Source: Sulfurospirillum sp.
Lineage (GTDB): Bacteria > Campylobacterota > Campylobacteria > Campylobacterales > Sulfurospirillaceae
Length of the DNA stretch: 64,000 bases
Reading direction: 5' to 3'
Assembly (NCBI GenBank): GCA_014859685.1
Contig: JACUTU010000005.1
Location: forward strand, 150,497 to 214,496
The position numbers were made by a program, and so were the translations under genes. The stretch's first letter is position 1, and the number at the start of each line of letters is the position of its first letter. Below, one piece after another: positions 1 through 7,785 of the stretch. The notes beneath the pieces were generated by a model. That model saw only the letters and a program-made list of their open reading frames with translations, was not told where the DNA came from and searched no databases.

Positions 1-1321
1 AAAAAATAATTGCTAAAGATTTTAACAATTTTTTCCAACCGCTTACTGTTTGCTCTAAAGGTTGCAATGCACCCATATACACAGAAGAGCTGAGTACCAA
101 AATCGCACTCAAAAGCATCGTCGCTTGTGCGGAAATAATTCTTGAAAGCATCCAAATTGCTACCGCAAGCATCACGACACCAAAGACTTTATTGACATTT
201 TCCATCCATCCACCAGGTCGCGGCATAAATTTACCAGCACTCATACCGATGGCGATCAATGGCACGCCCATACCTAAACTCATCGTGAATAATGCAGCTC
301 CGCCAAGAAGGGCATCGCCGCTTTGTGATATGTAAACCAGTGCTCCAGCAAGTGGTGCGGCAACACAAGGACCCACGATAAGTGCGGAGAAAAAACCCAT
401 CACAGCAACACTCACAAAACCTTGACCTTGCATCTGGTCTGATTTTTTTGTGAGTGCGGATTGGATAAATGATGGCAACTGAATCTTATAAAAACCAAAC
501 ATTGATAATGCTAATGCCACAAAGACAAAACTAAACAACGAAATAACCCATGGATTTTGCAAAGATGCTTGGATATTTGTCCCAAACAATCCAGCTAAAA
601 CACCTGCTATCGTGTAAGCAAGTGCCATCGCTAAAACATAAACCGATGAAAGCCAAAATGCTTTTTTAGTAGTGATATTTTCAGATTGAGATACGATGAT
701 AGATGATAGGATCGGAATCATAGGAAATACACAAGGAGTAAATGAGAGTAAAAGTCCAAATCCAAAGAAACTCAACAAAACAAGCCAGATGCTATTGGTT
801 GCAATAGAATTTGCGATTGCTGATTCTTCAGAAGTTTCCTTATTCACTTGATTGTTACTCGGTATTTGTGCTTGTGCTTGTGCTTGTGTCTGTGAGAGTG
901 GGAGTGTAAAAGTAAAATCCTTTTGCATAGGTTGGTAACAAATCCCAGATTTTGAGCATCCTTGAAACTCGACTCGCAAGGTAAATGCACCGCCGCCAAT
1001 ATCTCTTTTCACTGTAGCAAGTGGCAATAAAAGTGTAAAGTTTTCGTTGAAAATTTTATATTCTTCATAGACTATTGCCTCTGGTCTTTTGATCACAGTA
1101 TCTAGGAAAATAACTTTTGGTTTTACAATAGAAATTTTGAACTTATCATCATAGAGATAAATGTTTTCACCAAGCTTTATATCGATCACAATAGCATCAG
1201 CAACTTGCGAAGCTTGAATCTTAAATGCCTCATCTGGCGGAAGAACTTTTGGCTGCTCAAGCGCAAAAACAACACTTGCTAAAAGCATACATGTAAAGAA
1301 AATTTTCTTAAAACCAATCAC
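1..1321 (-). CDS. dsbD: Thiol:disulfide interchange protein DsbD (3' end cut by window edge)
   Basis: Inner-membrane reductant conduit that carries electrons from cytoplasmic thioredoxin to periplasmic disulfide-handling and cytochrome c maturation proteins. About 440 codons are present. After a signal peptide comes the periplasmic alpha domain with its redox pair C122 and C128 (GCSKSGICYQP). The multi-helix membrane domain follows, with its two hallmark cysteines in FTPCVFPM (C197) and GPCVAAPL (C319). The C-terminal part, which should hold the thioredoxin-like gamma domain, lies outside the window. I chose GTG at 1321 because AGAGG sits seven bases upstream; an in-frame ATG ten residues in would shorten the signal peptide. 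The gene is divergent from ppk2. Confidence 0.9.
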   Translation of the reverse strand, partial: MIGFKKIFFTCMLLASVVFALEQPKVLPPDEAFKIQASQVADAIVIDIKLGENIYLYDDKFKISIVKPKVIFLDTVIKRPEAIVYEEYKIFNENFTLLLPLATVKRDIGGGAFTLRVEFQGCSKSGICYQPMQKDFTFTLPLSQTQAQAQAQIPSNNQVNKETSEESAIANSIATNSIWLVLLSFFGFGLLLSFTPCVFPMIPILSSIIVSQSENITTKKAFWLSSVYVLAMALAYTIAGVLAGLFGTNIQASLQNPWVISLFSFVFVALALSMFGFYKIQLPSFIQSALTKKSDQMQGQGFVSVAVMGFFSALIVGPCVAAPLAGALVYISQSGDALLGGAALFTMSLGMGVPLIAIGMSAGKFMPRPGGWMENVNKVFGVVMLAVAIWMLSRIISAQATMLLSAILVLSSSVYMGALQPLEQTVSGWKKLLKSLAIIF

Positions 1322-1416
1322 AATCAATCCTCTGAATTAAATTATGGTTATAATATCCAAAGCATTTAAATTTTTTATAAATATTTTCGATATACACAAA
1401 TAACAAGGAGAAAGAT

Positions 1417-2256
1417 ATGGCAAAAAAAGAAAATGACAGCACAGAAGAAAGTGATGGCAAAGTAAAGATTTGGGTAAAAAAAGAAACTATCGAGTATGAA
1501 CACGAGTTGCACAAACTACAAATAGAACTCTTAAAATGGCAAAATCATATCAAAGCAACGGGCAGTAAGTTTTTACTTATTTTTGAAGGACGCGACGCGG
1601 CTGGTAAAGGTGGCACTATAAAACGCATCACTGAACACTTAAATCCAAGAGGCGCGAGAGTGGTAGCACTTGAAAAACCAAGCGATATCGAACGAACACA
1701 ATGGTATTTTCAACGCTATGTGAGGCATTTACCAAGTGCTGGAGAAATCGTTTTATTTGATAGAAGTTGGTATAACAGAGCGATGGTCGAGCCTGTTATG
1801 GGTTTTTGCAGCGAGAGAGAACACCACAAATTCCTTAAAGATGCACCAAAATTTGAATCTATGATCAGTGATGAGGGAACAAAGTTGTTTAAGTTTTATT
1901 TTTCTGTCTCAAAAGAGGAGCAAAAGAGACGATTTAAGGAACGAGAAACAGATCCTCTCAAGCAGCATAAACTCTCCCCTGTAGATCTAGAATCACAAAA
2001 ATATTGGGATGAATACACGCTTGCAAAATTTATGATGCTCTCTGCAACACATAGTGCAAGCTCACCTTGGACTGTCATAAAAAGCGATGACAAGAAGAAG
2101 GCGAGACTCAATTGCATCAGATACTTACTCGATCAAGTTGATTATCCAAACAAGATAGATCAAAGCGAGATAATTGTCGATAGAAGCATCGTTATATATG
2201 GTCGCGATGAATCTATCAATATGGAAAAGAAATTTAAATTTAACGCAAAAGCTTAG
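1417..2256 (+). CDS. ppk2: Polyphosphate kinase 2 (PPK2 family)
   Basis: Transfers phosphate between polyphosphate and nucleoside diphosphates in the cytoplasm, so it belongs to energy or phosphate storage. The 279 residues match a single-domain PPK2. The P-loop GRDAAGKGGT is at residues 58-67. The lid motif DRSWYNRA is at about 115-122, followed by EPVMGF. The first 30 residues are charged and variable. The start ATG has AAGGAG ten bases upstream. Its stop codon overlaps the stop of the convergent thioesterase gene. A single-domain PPK2 often works in the nucleotide-forming direction, but direction cannot be read from sequence. Confidence 0.93.
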   Translation: MAKKENDSTEESDGKVKIWVKKETIEYEHELHKLQIELLKWQNHIKATGSKFLLIFEGRDAAGKGGTIKRITEHLNPRGARVVALEKPSDIERTQWYFQRYVRHLPSAGEIVLFDRSWYNRAMVEPVMGFCSEREHHKFLKDAPKFESMISDEGTKLFKFYFSVSKEEQKRRFKERETDPLKQHKLSPVDLESQKYWDEYTLAKFMMLSATHSASSPWTVIKSDDKKKARLNCIRYLLDQVDYPNKIDQSEIIVDRSIVIYGRDESINMEKKFKFNAKA

Positions 2257-2723
2257 ATTGAAGAGTAGCCGTGCAATCTAATTTCACGGCGGATTTTTCC
2301 ATCATGAAAGCGTCTTTTATCGACAGCACTTTGAGGCTGAAGCATTGGTACTTCTATTGGCTTACCATTTTCGTCTACATGTACCATAGTAAAGAAGCAA
2401 CTGTTTGTATCGGTAACTATACCTTTTTGAATATCCTCAGCAATAACTTTTATGCCGATTTCCATAGAGGTTCGCCCAGTATAGTTCACGCTTGCTAGAA
2501 AAGTTACAAGAGTACCAACTGGAATTGGATGCCGAAAGATAACTTGATCTACGCTCAAAGTTACAACATAACCACCGCAATATCTTGAAGCACAAGCATA
2601 TGCCACTTGATCTAAAAATTTAAGCAAATCTCCTCCGTGTACATTGCCAGAAAAATTTGCTTTATCAGGCGTCATCAAAACAGACATACTTAATTTACTT
2701 TTTTCAAAAGGTGTCATTTCCAT
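2253..2723 (-). CDS. Acyl-CoA thioesterase, hot-dog fold (YciA-like)
   Basis: Predicted cytoplasmic hydrolase of acyl-CoA thioesters. At 156 residues it is the usual single hot-dog length. The signature is FSGNVHGGDLLKFLDQVA at residues 24-41, containing the conserved N27, H29-G30-G31 and D38 of the YciA/BACH group. The later segment SVNYTGRTSMEIGIKV is the second conserved strand of this family. The start ATG has GAG five bases upstream. It lies downstream of dnaK on the same strand, separated by a stem-loop, and converges on ppk2. Substrate chain length is unknown. Confidence 0.85.
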   Translation of the reverse strand: MEMTPFEKSKLSMSVLMTPDKANFSGNVHGGDLLKFLDQVAYACASRYCGGYVVTLSVDQVIFRHPIPVGTLVTFLASVNYTGRTSMEIGIKVIAEDIQKGIVTDTNSCFFTMVHVDENGKPIEVPMLQPQSAVDKRRFHDGKIRREIRLHGYSSI

Positions 2724-2747
2724 AAAAACTCTTTACATGTAAGATTT

Positions 2748-2768
2748 TAGGGGTCTAAATGACCCCTA
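2748..2768 (-). terminator. Stem-loop after dnaK
   Basis: Perfect 8-bp inverted repeat TAGGGGTC / GACCCCTA around a 5-base loop, between the dnaK stop and the thioesterase start. There is no strong U-tract, so it may be a weak terminator or an mRNA 3'-end stabiliser. Confidence 0.5.
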
Positions 2769-2775
2769 GAGAAAT

Positions 2776-4659
2776 TTATTCTACTTCAGCGTCGATAACA
2801 TCGTCATCTTTTTTTGCTTTTGCACCAGCGTCTGTGCCTTGTGCGGCACCTTGATCCTTTTTATACATGGCTTCAGCTAATTTATGACTTGCTTCACTCA
2901 ATGCTTTTACTTTTGCATCGATATCTTCTTTTGAAGCACTATCATTTGCTAGTGTCTCTTTGAGATCTTTGAGTGCAGTTTCAATTTTTGCTTTATCTTC
3001 AGCACTAATAGACTCACCCATCTCTGCTAGAGATTTTTCTGTTTGATGTGCAAGTGCATCTGCTTGATTTCTAACCTCAACGGCTTCTTTTCTTTTTTTG
3101 TCTTCCTCTTTATGCAACTCTGCATCTTTAACCATTTTTTCGATTTCAGCATCATCAAGTCCGCTTGAACCAGAAATCTTAATCTCTTGTGCTTTTCCTG
3201 TCGCTTTATCTGTCGCACTTACAGTTAAAATACCATTAGCATCGATATCAAATGCAACTTCAATTTGTGGTACACCACGAGGAGCTGGCGGGATATTGTC
3301 TAGGTTAAATTGCCCAAGCGATTTATTGTCTCGTGCAAATTCTCTCTCGCCTTGGAGCGCATGGATTGTAACCGCTGGTTGGTTATCTTCGGCGGTTGAA
3401 AAAGTTTGTGTTTTCTTCACAGGAATTGTTGTACCTTTTTCGATGAGTTTTGTCATCACGCCACCAAGTGTTTCGATACCGAGACTTAAAGGAGTTACAT
3501 CAAGCAAAAGTACATCTTTCACATCACCTTTGATAACAGCACCTTGGATAGCTGCACCGATAGCTACAACTTCATCAGGATTTACTGATTTATTGAGCTC
3601 TTTACCAAAAAATGCTTTAACTTTTGCCTGTACCAAAGGCACACGAGTTGAACCACCAACCATTACGATCTCTTTAATTTCATCCTTGCTTAGATCAGAA
3701 TCTTTGACAACTTCTCTGATTTTTGTAATAGTTTCATCCACAAGATCTTCAATCATAGATTCAAATTTTGCACGGGTCAATTTTTTTACCAAGTGCTTAG
3801 GACCTGTTGCATCTGCTGTTATAAATGGTAAATTTACTTCTGTTTCACTTGAACTTGAAAGCTCTTTTTTTGCATTTTCAGCAGCTTCTTTGAGTCGTTG
3901 CAATGCCATAACATCATTTTTTAGTTCAATGCCATTTTCTTTTTTGAACTCATCAGCCAACCAATCAATAAGGCGGTTATCAAAATCATCTCCACCCAAA
4001 AATGCGTTTCCGCCAGTTGCTAAAACTTCTACAACATTATCGCCAGTTTCAAGAACAGTAACATCAAATGTTCCACCGCCCAAGTCATAAACAACTATTT
4101 TTTCAGCTTCTTTTTTATCCAAGCCGTAAGAAAGTGCCGCTGAAGTCGGCTCATTGATAATTCTTAGAACATTGAGTCCTGCGATCGTACCGGCTTCTTT
4201 TGTAGCTTTTCTTTGAGAGTCATTGAAGTATGCTGGAACCGTGATAACAGCGTCACTCACCTCTTCCCCTAGAAAACTTTCTGCGTCTTCTTTCAGTTTC
4301 ATCAATACTTTTGCTGAAATTTCTTGTGGTGTATATACTTTGCCCTCAATTTCTATAGCGCAAGCACCGTTTCTATCTACTACTTTATATGGCAATCTTT
4401 TTTTTGCTTCATCCGCTTTTTCTTCATCACTCATAAGCCCCATAATTCGTTTGATAGAATAGATGGTTCGCTTTGGATTTGTAACGGCTTGTCGCTTTGC
4501 AGTTTCGCCAACAAGCACCTCATCTTTATCAGTAAACGCAACGATAGAAGGCGTTGTATTTCTTCCTTCTTTGTTTGCTATAACTTTACTCTCACCTCGC
4601 TCATAAATCGCAACACACGAGTTTGTTGTTCCTAAATCTATTCCTATAACTTTTCCCAT
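2776..4659 (-). CDS. dnaK: Chaperone DnaK (Hsp70)
   Basis: ATP-dependent cytoplasmic chaperone working with GrpE and DnaJ. The 627 residues are full length. The nucleotide-binding domain opens with [17 protein letters not shown] and contains [15 protein letters not shown] and [11 protein letters not shown]. The substrate-binding domain follows [17 protein letters not shown], and a lysine-rich helical lid leads to the acidic tail DDVIDAEVE. It is the last gene of hrcA-grpE-dnaK, starting 21 bases after grpE, with an AAGGATG ribosome site. No dnaJ is in the window. Expression should follow the operators upstream of hrcA. Confidence 0.98.
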   Translation of the reverse strand: MGKVIGIDLGTTNSCVAIYERGESKVIANKEGRNTTPSIVAFTDKDEVLVGETAKRQAVTNPKRTIYSIKRIMGLMSDEEKADEAKKRLPYKVVDRNGACAIEIEGKVYTPQEISAKVLMKLKEDAESFLGEEVSDAVITVPAYFNDSQRKATKEAGTIAGLNVLRIINEPTSAALSYGLDKKEAEKIVVYDLGGGTFDVTVLETGDNVVEVLATGGNAFLGGDDFDNRLIDWLADEFKKENGIELKNDVMALQRLKEAAENAKKELSSSSETEVNLPFITADATGPKHLVKKLTRAKFESMIEDLVDETITKIREVVKDSDLSKDEIKEIVMVGGSTRVPLVQAKVKAFFGKELNKSVNPDEVVAIGAAIQGAVIKGDVKDVLLLDVTPLSLGIETLGGVMTKLIEKGTTIPVKKTQTFSTAEDNQPAVTIHALQGEREFARDNKSLGQFNLDNIPPAPRGVPQIEVAFDIDANGILTVSATDKATGKAQEIKISGSSGLDDAEIEKMVKDAELHKEEDKKRKEAVEVRNQADALAHQTEKSLAEMGESISAEDKAKIETALKDLKETLANDSASKEDIDAKVKALSEASHKLAEAMYKKDQGAAQGTDAGAKAKKDDDVIDAEVE

Positions 4660-4680
4660 AATTACATCCTTTTTTTAAAT

Positions 4681-5247
4681 TTATTTTACTATACTCACCA
4701 TTGCTGGTCTAATTACTCGATCTTTTATCTTGTAACCTTTTTGAAAAACTTGTAAAATTTCACCCTGTTTTTTTTCTTCACTATCCAATTGCATTACTGC
4801 TTCATGAAAATTCGGATCAAACTCTCCATTTGCTTCGATCATCTCTAAGCCGTGTTTTTCAAAAGCTTTTTTGCACTGTTCAATTGTAAGATCTATTCCC
4901 TCTTTTATCTTCACAAAAAGCTCTTGCGGATTAGAATCTTCACTCTCTTTGATAGTACTTGCAGCATCAAGTGCATCAAGAACACCGAGCATATCTCTTG
5001 CAAAAAGCTCATTTGAGTACGCTATTGCTTGCATTTTTTCTCGTTCAAGTCTTTTTTTTAGATTTTCAAATTCTGCATTTGCTCGCAGATACTTATCTTC
5101 AAGCTGTTTTACTTGATCTCGCAAAAGAGTGAGCTCATCTGGTAAATTTTCCTCTTCTGTTTCCTCTTGGAAAGTTTCTTCTATAACCTCATCTTGTTGC
5201 ATAACAAGTTCTTCTTGTATGCTTTCATCTTTTTTTTCAGTACTCAC
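4681..5247 (-). CDS. grpE: Nucleotide exchange factor GrpE
   Basis: Releases ADP from DnaK. The 188 residues consist of an acidic, Glu-rich N-terminus (about 1-40), a long coiled-coil helix (about 40-110), and the C-terminal beta domain with NPQELFVKIKEGIDLT and FDPNFHEAVMQL, ending in RVIRPAMVSIVK as is typical of GrpE. The start is GTG, preceded by a strong GGAGG eight bases upstream that lies inside the end of hrcA. The hrcA stop abuts the start directly, so the two are probably translationally coupled. Confidence 0.96.
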   Translation of the reverse strand: MSTEKKDESIQEELVMQQDEVIEETFQEETEEENLPDELTLLRDQVKQLEDKYLRANAEFENLKKRLEREKMQAIAYSNELFARDMLGVLDALDAASTIKESEDSNPQELFVKIKEGIDLTIEQCKKAFEKHGLEMIEANGEFDPNFHEAVMQLDSEEKKQGEILQVFQKGYKIKDRVIRPAMVSIVK

Positions 5248-6054
5248 TTATAATACCTCCTCGTTACATGTATGCATTAAAAACTCCTCAAAATTACTCT
5301 CCAACCGTCCAAAGAAGAACAAAGACACAGCATCCTCATCTAGTTTTGCTAAATGTTTTACAGCCATAGTCCCTTTTGGAATAAAATCCTTAAAATACAA
5401 CCCCTCTTGTAAAGATGTAGCAAACTCTGGATGCAATATCTCTTCTATCATCCCCATCTTGCCAAATTGATCGGCAAGTGCATAAACTTGTGATTCTCCA
5501 CTTTGCAACATATGCGATAATGAAAAAATTTGTTCAATTTTGTCATGCAACTCGTACAATCCAACCTGTGCAGAGATCTTTTTTAACTGCAATATATCAC
5601 ATCCTATAAGATTTGATAGAAATCTTTTCACAAGATCACTGTATTTTAAAACAATTTCGCTTCTATCAAAAACCAAAATAAGATATCGATCAGCAACACT
5701 CATAACTTCTTTAAGAAGATCTTTGTGCGTTTTTGCTACTTTACAAAACAAACCAAACTCTTGTACGCCATTTGCAATATGATCTAAGCTCTTAATCCTC
5801 AAAGTATTTTTTGGATGGATTGTTTTTGTCCAATACTCCTGCAAAGCACTTTGTGTTGGTACTCTTCCGCTACTTACATGTAGTTGATCAAGCGCACCTT
5901 CTTGTGAGAGTTTTTTGAGATATATACGAATGGTTGATGGAGAGATATTGAGATTCATCCGCACTTGCAATTGGGCTGAACCAATTGGCAAATGAAACTT
6001 CACATACTCTTGAATAATAGTTTGTAAAATCAGATCTCTTTTAGATATTCTCAT
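5248..6054 (-). CDS. hrcA: Heat-inducible transcription repressor HrcA
   Basis: Represses heat-shock operons by binding CIRCE elements; activity usually depends on GroEL. The 268-residue product is shorter than typical HrcA (about 340), as in other Campylobacterota. The N-terminal winged helix is at residues 1-75 (ISKRDLILQTIIQEYV, then SPSTIRIYLKKLSQEGALDQ). The central and C-terminal ligand and dimerisation regions are divergent; GKMGMIEEILHPEF is recognisable. First gene of hrcA-grpE-dnaK. The upstream sequence has a near-consensus promoter with HAIR-like and CIRCE-like boxes, so both HspR-type and HrcA control are plausible. Confidence 0.9.
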   Translation of the reverse strand: MRISKRDLILQTIIQEYVKFHLPIGSAQLQVRMNLNISPSTIRIYLKKLSQEGALDQLHVSSGRVPTQSALQEYWTKTIHPKNTLRIKSLDHIANGVQEFGLFCKVAKTHKDLLKEVMSVADRYLILVFDRSEIVLKYSDLVKRFLSNLIGCDILQLKKISAQVGLYELHDKIEQIFSLSHMLQSGESQVYALADQFGKMGMIEEILHPEFATSLQEGLYFKDFIPKGTMAVKHLAKLDEDAVSLFFFGRLESNFEEFLMHTCNEEVL

Positions 6055-6055
6055 A

Positions 6056-6082
6056 TTAGCACTCTCAAGTTTTAATTGCTTG
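6056..6082 (-). promoter_or_regulatory. Degenerate CIRCE-like operator
   Basis: A perfect left arm TTAGCACTC at 6056-6064 is followed, after exactly nine bases, by AATTGCTTG, which matches 5 of 9 positions of the canonical right arm GAGTGCTAA. It lies in the hrcA 5' untranslated region, immediately before the start codon. HrcA autoregulation is inferred. Confidence 0.5.
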
Positions 6083-6086
6083 AAGA

Positions 6087-6116
6087 ATTATACAACATTG
6101 AGTGTAATCTTGTCAA
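6087..6116 (-). promoter_or_regulatory. Sigma70-type promoter of hrcA-grpE-dnaK
   Basis: Read on the minus strand: TTGACA (6116-6111), an 18-base spacer and TATAAT (6092-6087). Both hexamers are perfect consensus, unusual for this phylum where the -35 box is often weak. Strong basal activity held in check by repressors would fit. Confidence 0.8.
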
Positions 6117-6117
6117 G
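6097..6117 (-). promoter_or_regulatory. HAIR-like (HspR-type) operator
   Basis: On the minus strand the sequence is CTTGACA, seven bases, ACTCAAT. The HAIR consensus is CTTGAGT-N7-ACTCAAG, so the arms match at 5/7 and 6/7 with exact spacing. It covers the -35 box and the upstream part of the spacer. Further CTTGA/TCAAG half-sites flank the promoter on both sides. HspR itself is not encoded in the window. Confidence 0.6.
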
Positions 6118-6232
6118 CATAAAACTTGAGCATAATAGACTAAAGTATTCTTATATAATTTTTTTAGACCCTTATAAGTTGAACAAAAAGTTGGAGAAAG
6201 AATTAAAAAAATGTAGGTATAGAAGGAAAATA

Positions 6233-6406
6233 TTAGAAGTGAGAAATTGGATGTTGCGTTTTTTTGGAGAATGAAAAAAGAATTTTGAAAATCTTACGCA
6301 TCTCTTTTCTTGAGCTTTTTAATTTATTTATGAAAGATTTTCTCTCATTCATTGAGATAAAAAGTTCATCAAGCGCTTGTCTTTCTGTTTTGCTGAGTGT
6401 GCCCAT
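6233..6406 (-). CDS. Small basic protein of 57 residues, coupled to HTH regulator
   Basis: Unrecognised. Its ATG overlaps the TGA of the upstream HTH gene (TGATG), so it is probably translated by coupling. The protein begins MGTLSKTERQALDELF, is predicted almost entirely helical, and becomes strongly basic in the middle (KSSRKEMRKIFK). It is too short for most gene finders. Nothing shows its function. Translational coupling and size make a regulator/partner or toxin-antitoxin-like pair one possibility, but no toxin family is recognised. Confidence 0.5.
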   Translation of the reverse strand: MGTLSKTERQALDELFISMNERKSFINKLKSSRKEMRKIFKILFSFSKKTQHPISHF

Positions 6407-6651
6407 CAGTTTTCCTCCATCGCTTTTTTGATCCGTTTTACTACAAGTAAAACATCTTCGTCATCTAATTCAATCAACATTTTAAAAATTGCAGTTGCTG
6501 CTTGTGGTTGTGAATTACCAAGTTTCCAGTCTTGATAAGTTCTCATAGATATGCCAAGTTTTTCTGCCATTTCACGCTGACTAATCTTCTTTCCAAAAAA
6601 TTTGGATTCAACCGCATTGTGAAGTACATTAAATATATCATTTGTCTTCAT
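6406..6651 (-). CDS. HTH transcriptional regulator (XRE-like, 81 residues)
   Basis: Small DNA-binding protein consisting of little more than one helix-turn-helix: KISQREMAEKLGISMRTYQD at about residues 22-41, followed by WKLGNSQPQAATAIFKML, as in Cro/CI-type proteins. The C-terminal third is an acidic-then-basic helix (LVVKRIKKAMEEN). It is coupled to the 57-residue ORF downstream and has an AT-rich 250-bp upstream region. Target unknown; autoregulation is likely by analogy. Confidence 0.75.
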   Translation of the reverse strand: MKTNDIFNVLHNAVESKFFGKKISQREMAEKLGISMRTYQDWKLGNSQPQAATAIFKMLIELDDEDVLLVVKRIKKAMEEN

Positions 6652-6902
6652 GCAGATGATTCTATCCGATAATGTTTTAATTACACCTAAATATATGTAA
6701 AAAGTTTAAAATTATACCACAAAAAAGAGTTATTTCTATTTTTTTAAACATTAAATTGATAAAAATATGCAATTTTAGTTATATAAAATGTTTTATAATG
6801 TTAAAATATACGGTTTATTGTATAAAATATATTTGTGTTTAGATAAAATTATAAAAAAGAGGTATTAGCAGGGGAGAGAAGGGTCTTTGCAGACCCAAAA
6901 GA
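6652..6902. other. AT-rich intergenic region
   Basis: About 250 bp with no open frame of note. It contains several TATAAAAT/TATAAT-like strings on both strands and, at its right end, a stem-loop assigned to rpsO. It presumably carries the promoter of the HTH gene. Confidence 0.5.
6881..6896 (-). terminator. Stem-loop after rpsO
   Basis: GGGTCT, four-base loop, AGACCC, starting seven bases beyond the rpsO stop. On the minus strand it is followed by a pyrimidine-rich run (TTCTCTCCCC). Probable rpsO terminator. Confidence 0.55.
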
Positions 6903-7175
6903 TTATTTATCTCTAATTGAAAGAGCTGTTATAACTTCGATATACTTTGTGTAATCTCGTCTTTTCAGATATTTCATCAATCTTTTTCTTTGACCAACAA
7001 GCTTTAAAAGACCCAATCTTGATGAGTGATCTTTTTTATTGATCTTGAGATGCTCTGTTAGATACTTGATCCTATTAGATATAAGAGCGATTTGTACTTC
7101 TGGTGAACCTGTGTCACCTTCAGATCTGCCAAACTGTTGAGCGATTTCTATTTTTTTCGCCGAATCCAAAGCCAT
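6903..7175 (-). CDS. rpsO: Ribosomal protein S15
   Basis: Primary 16S rRNA-binding protein of the small subunit platform. Exactly the usual length, 90 residues. Family signature: FGRSEGDTGSPEVQIALIS at about residues 15-33, LTEHLKINKKDHSSRLGLL in the middle and RRDYTKYIEVI near the end. The ribosome site AGGAGG is five bases before the ATG. Single-gene unit with its own terminator. Confidence 0.99.
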   Translation of the reverse strand: MALDSAKKIEIAQQFGRSEGDTGSPEVQIALISNRIKYLTEHLKINKKDHSSRLGLLKLVGQRKRLMKYLKRRDYTKYIEVITALSIRDK

Positions 7176-7353
7176 AATGACCTCCTGAATTGGTATTTTA
7201 TTTGCCTTAAGTCTCCAAAAAGCGGAAGAAATTATACCATACTAAACAAAGAAACTCTTTAAAGACAGAAAAATTTGTGCTATATTTTTTTTTAAGCTCT
7301 ATGAAGTTTTAATTTAGTACAATTATTGTCTTAATTAATTGCAAGGATGATTT

Positions 7354-7758
7354 ATGCTTTTAACAAAGGCGAGTGAATATGCGCTTCTTTCTTTAATCGT
7401 TATTGCCAAAAAAGATTCTCCACAAGATGTAGAAACGCTTTCTACACAACTTGGAATCTCAAAAAGCTTTTTAGCTAAAATTCTCCAATCACTTGCCAAA
7501 GAGGGGATTGTACAATCATTCAAGGGAGCCCACGGCGGCTTTATACTTTCAAAACCTCCACAAGAATTGAGCATTAAAGCTATTATAGAATGTGCTGAGA
7601 AAAAACCTGCATCTGTTTTTGAATGCTCGCAAGATAGTAGCTCTTGCCCAGGAAATAAATCTGACCTATGCCGAGTGTGGCCTTTCTTAAAAAAACTCCA
7701 ATCTAAAATTGATGAATTTTTAGATAATATGTCATTACAAGATATCATAAGTGATTGA
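7354..7758 (+). CDS. Rrf2-family transcriptional regulator
   Basis: DNA-binding regulator of the IscR/NsrR group. N-terminal winged helix (residues 1-65) includes ASEYALLSLIVIAKK, the recognition helix near LGISKSFLAKILQSL, and KGAHGGFILSKPP, the wing typical of Rrf2. Three cysteines, C91, C98 and C106 (CSQDSSSCPGNKSDLC), fit the Fe-S cluster ligands, so it probably senses iron, oxygen or NO. It sits 27 bases before flhA on the same strand; co-transcription is possible, but a link to flagella is not shown. Start ATG with AAGGATG upstream. Confidence 0.88.
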   Translation: MLLTKASEYALLSLIVIAKKDSPQDVETLSTQLGISKSFLAKILQSLAKEGIVQSFKGAHGGFILSKPPQELSIKAIIECAEKKPASVFECSQDSSSCPGNKSDLCRVWPFLKKLQSKIDEFLDNMSLQDIISD

Positions 7759-7785
7759 TATATTTTTATAACTCTTAAGGTTCCC

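Noticed and set aside
3098..4090. 330-residue frame antisense to dnaK
   Set aside because: Serine-rich mirror of the conserved dnaK sequence; no ribosome site and no recognisable domain.
6080..6274. 64-residue plus-strand frame upstream of hrcA
   Set aside because: It runs through the hrcA promoter/operator and the 3' end of the 57-residue ORF, has no ribosome site, and shows low-complexity Lys-rich content.
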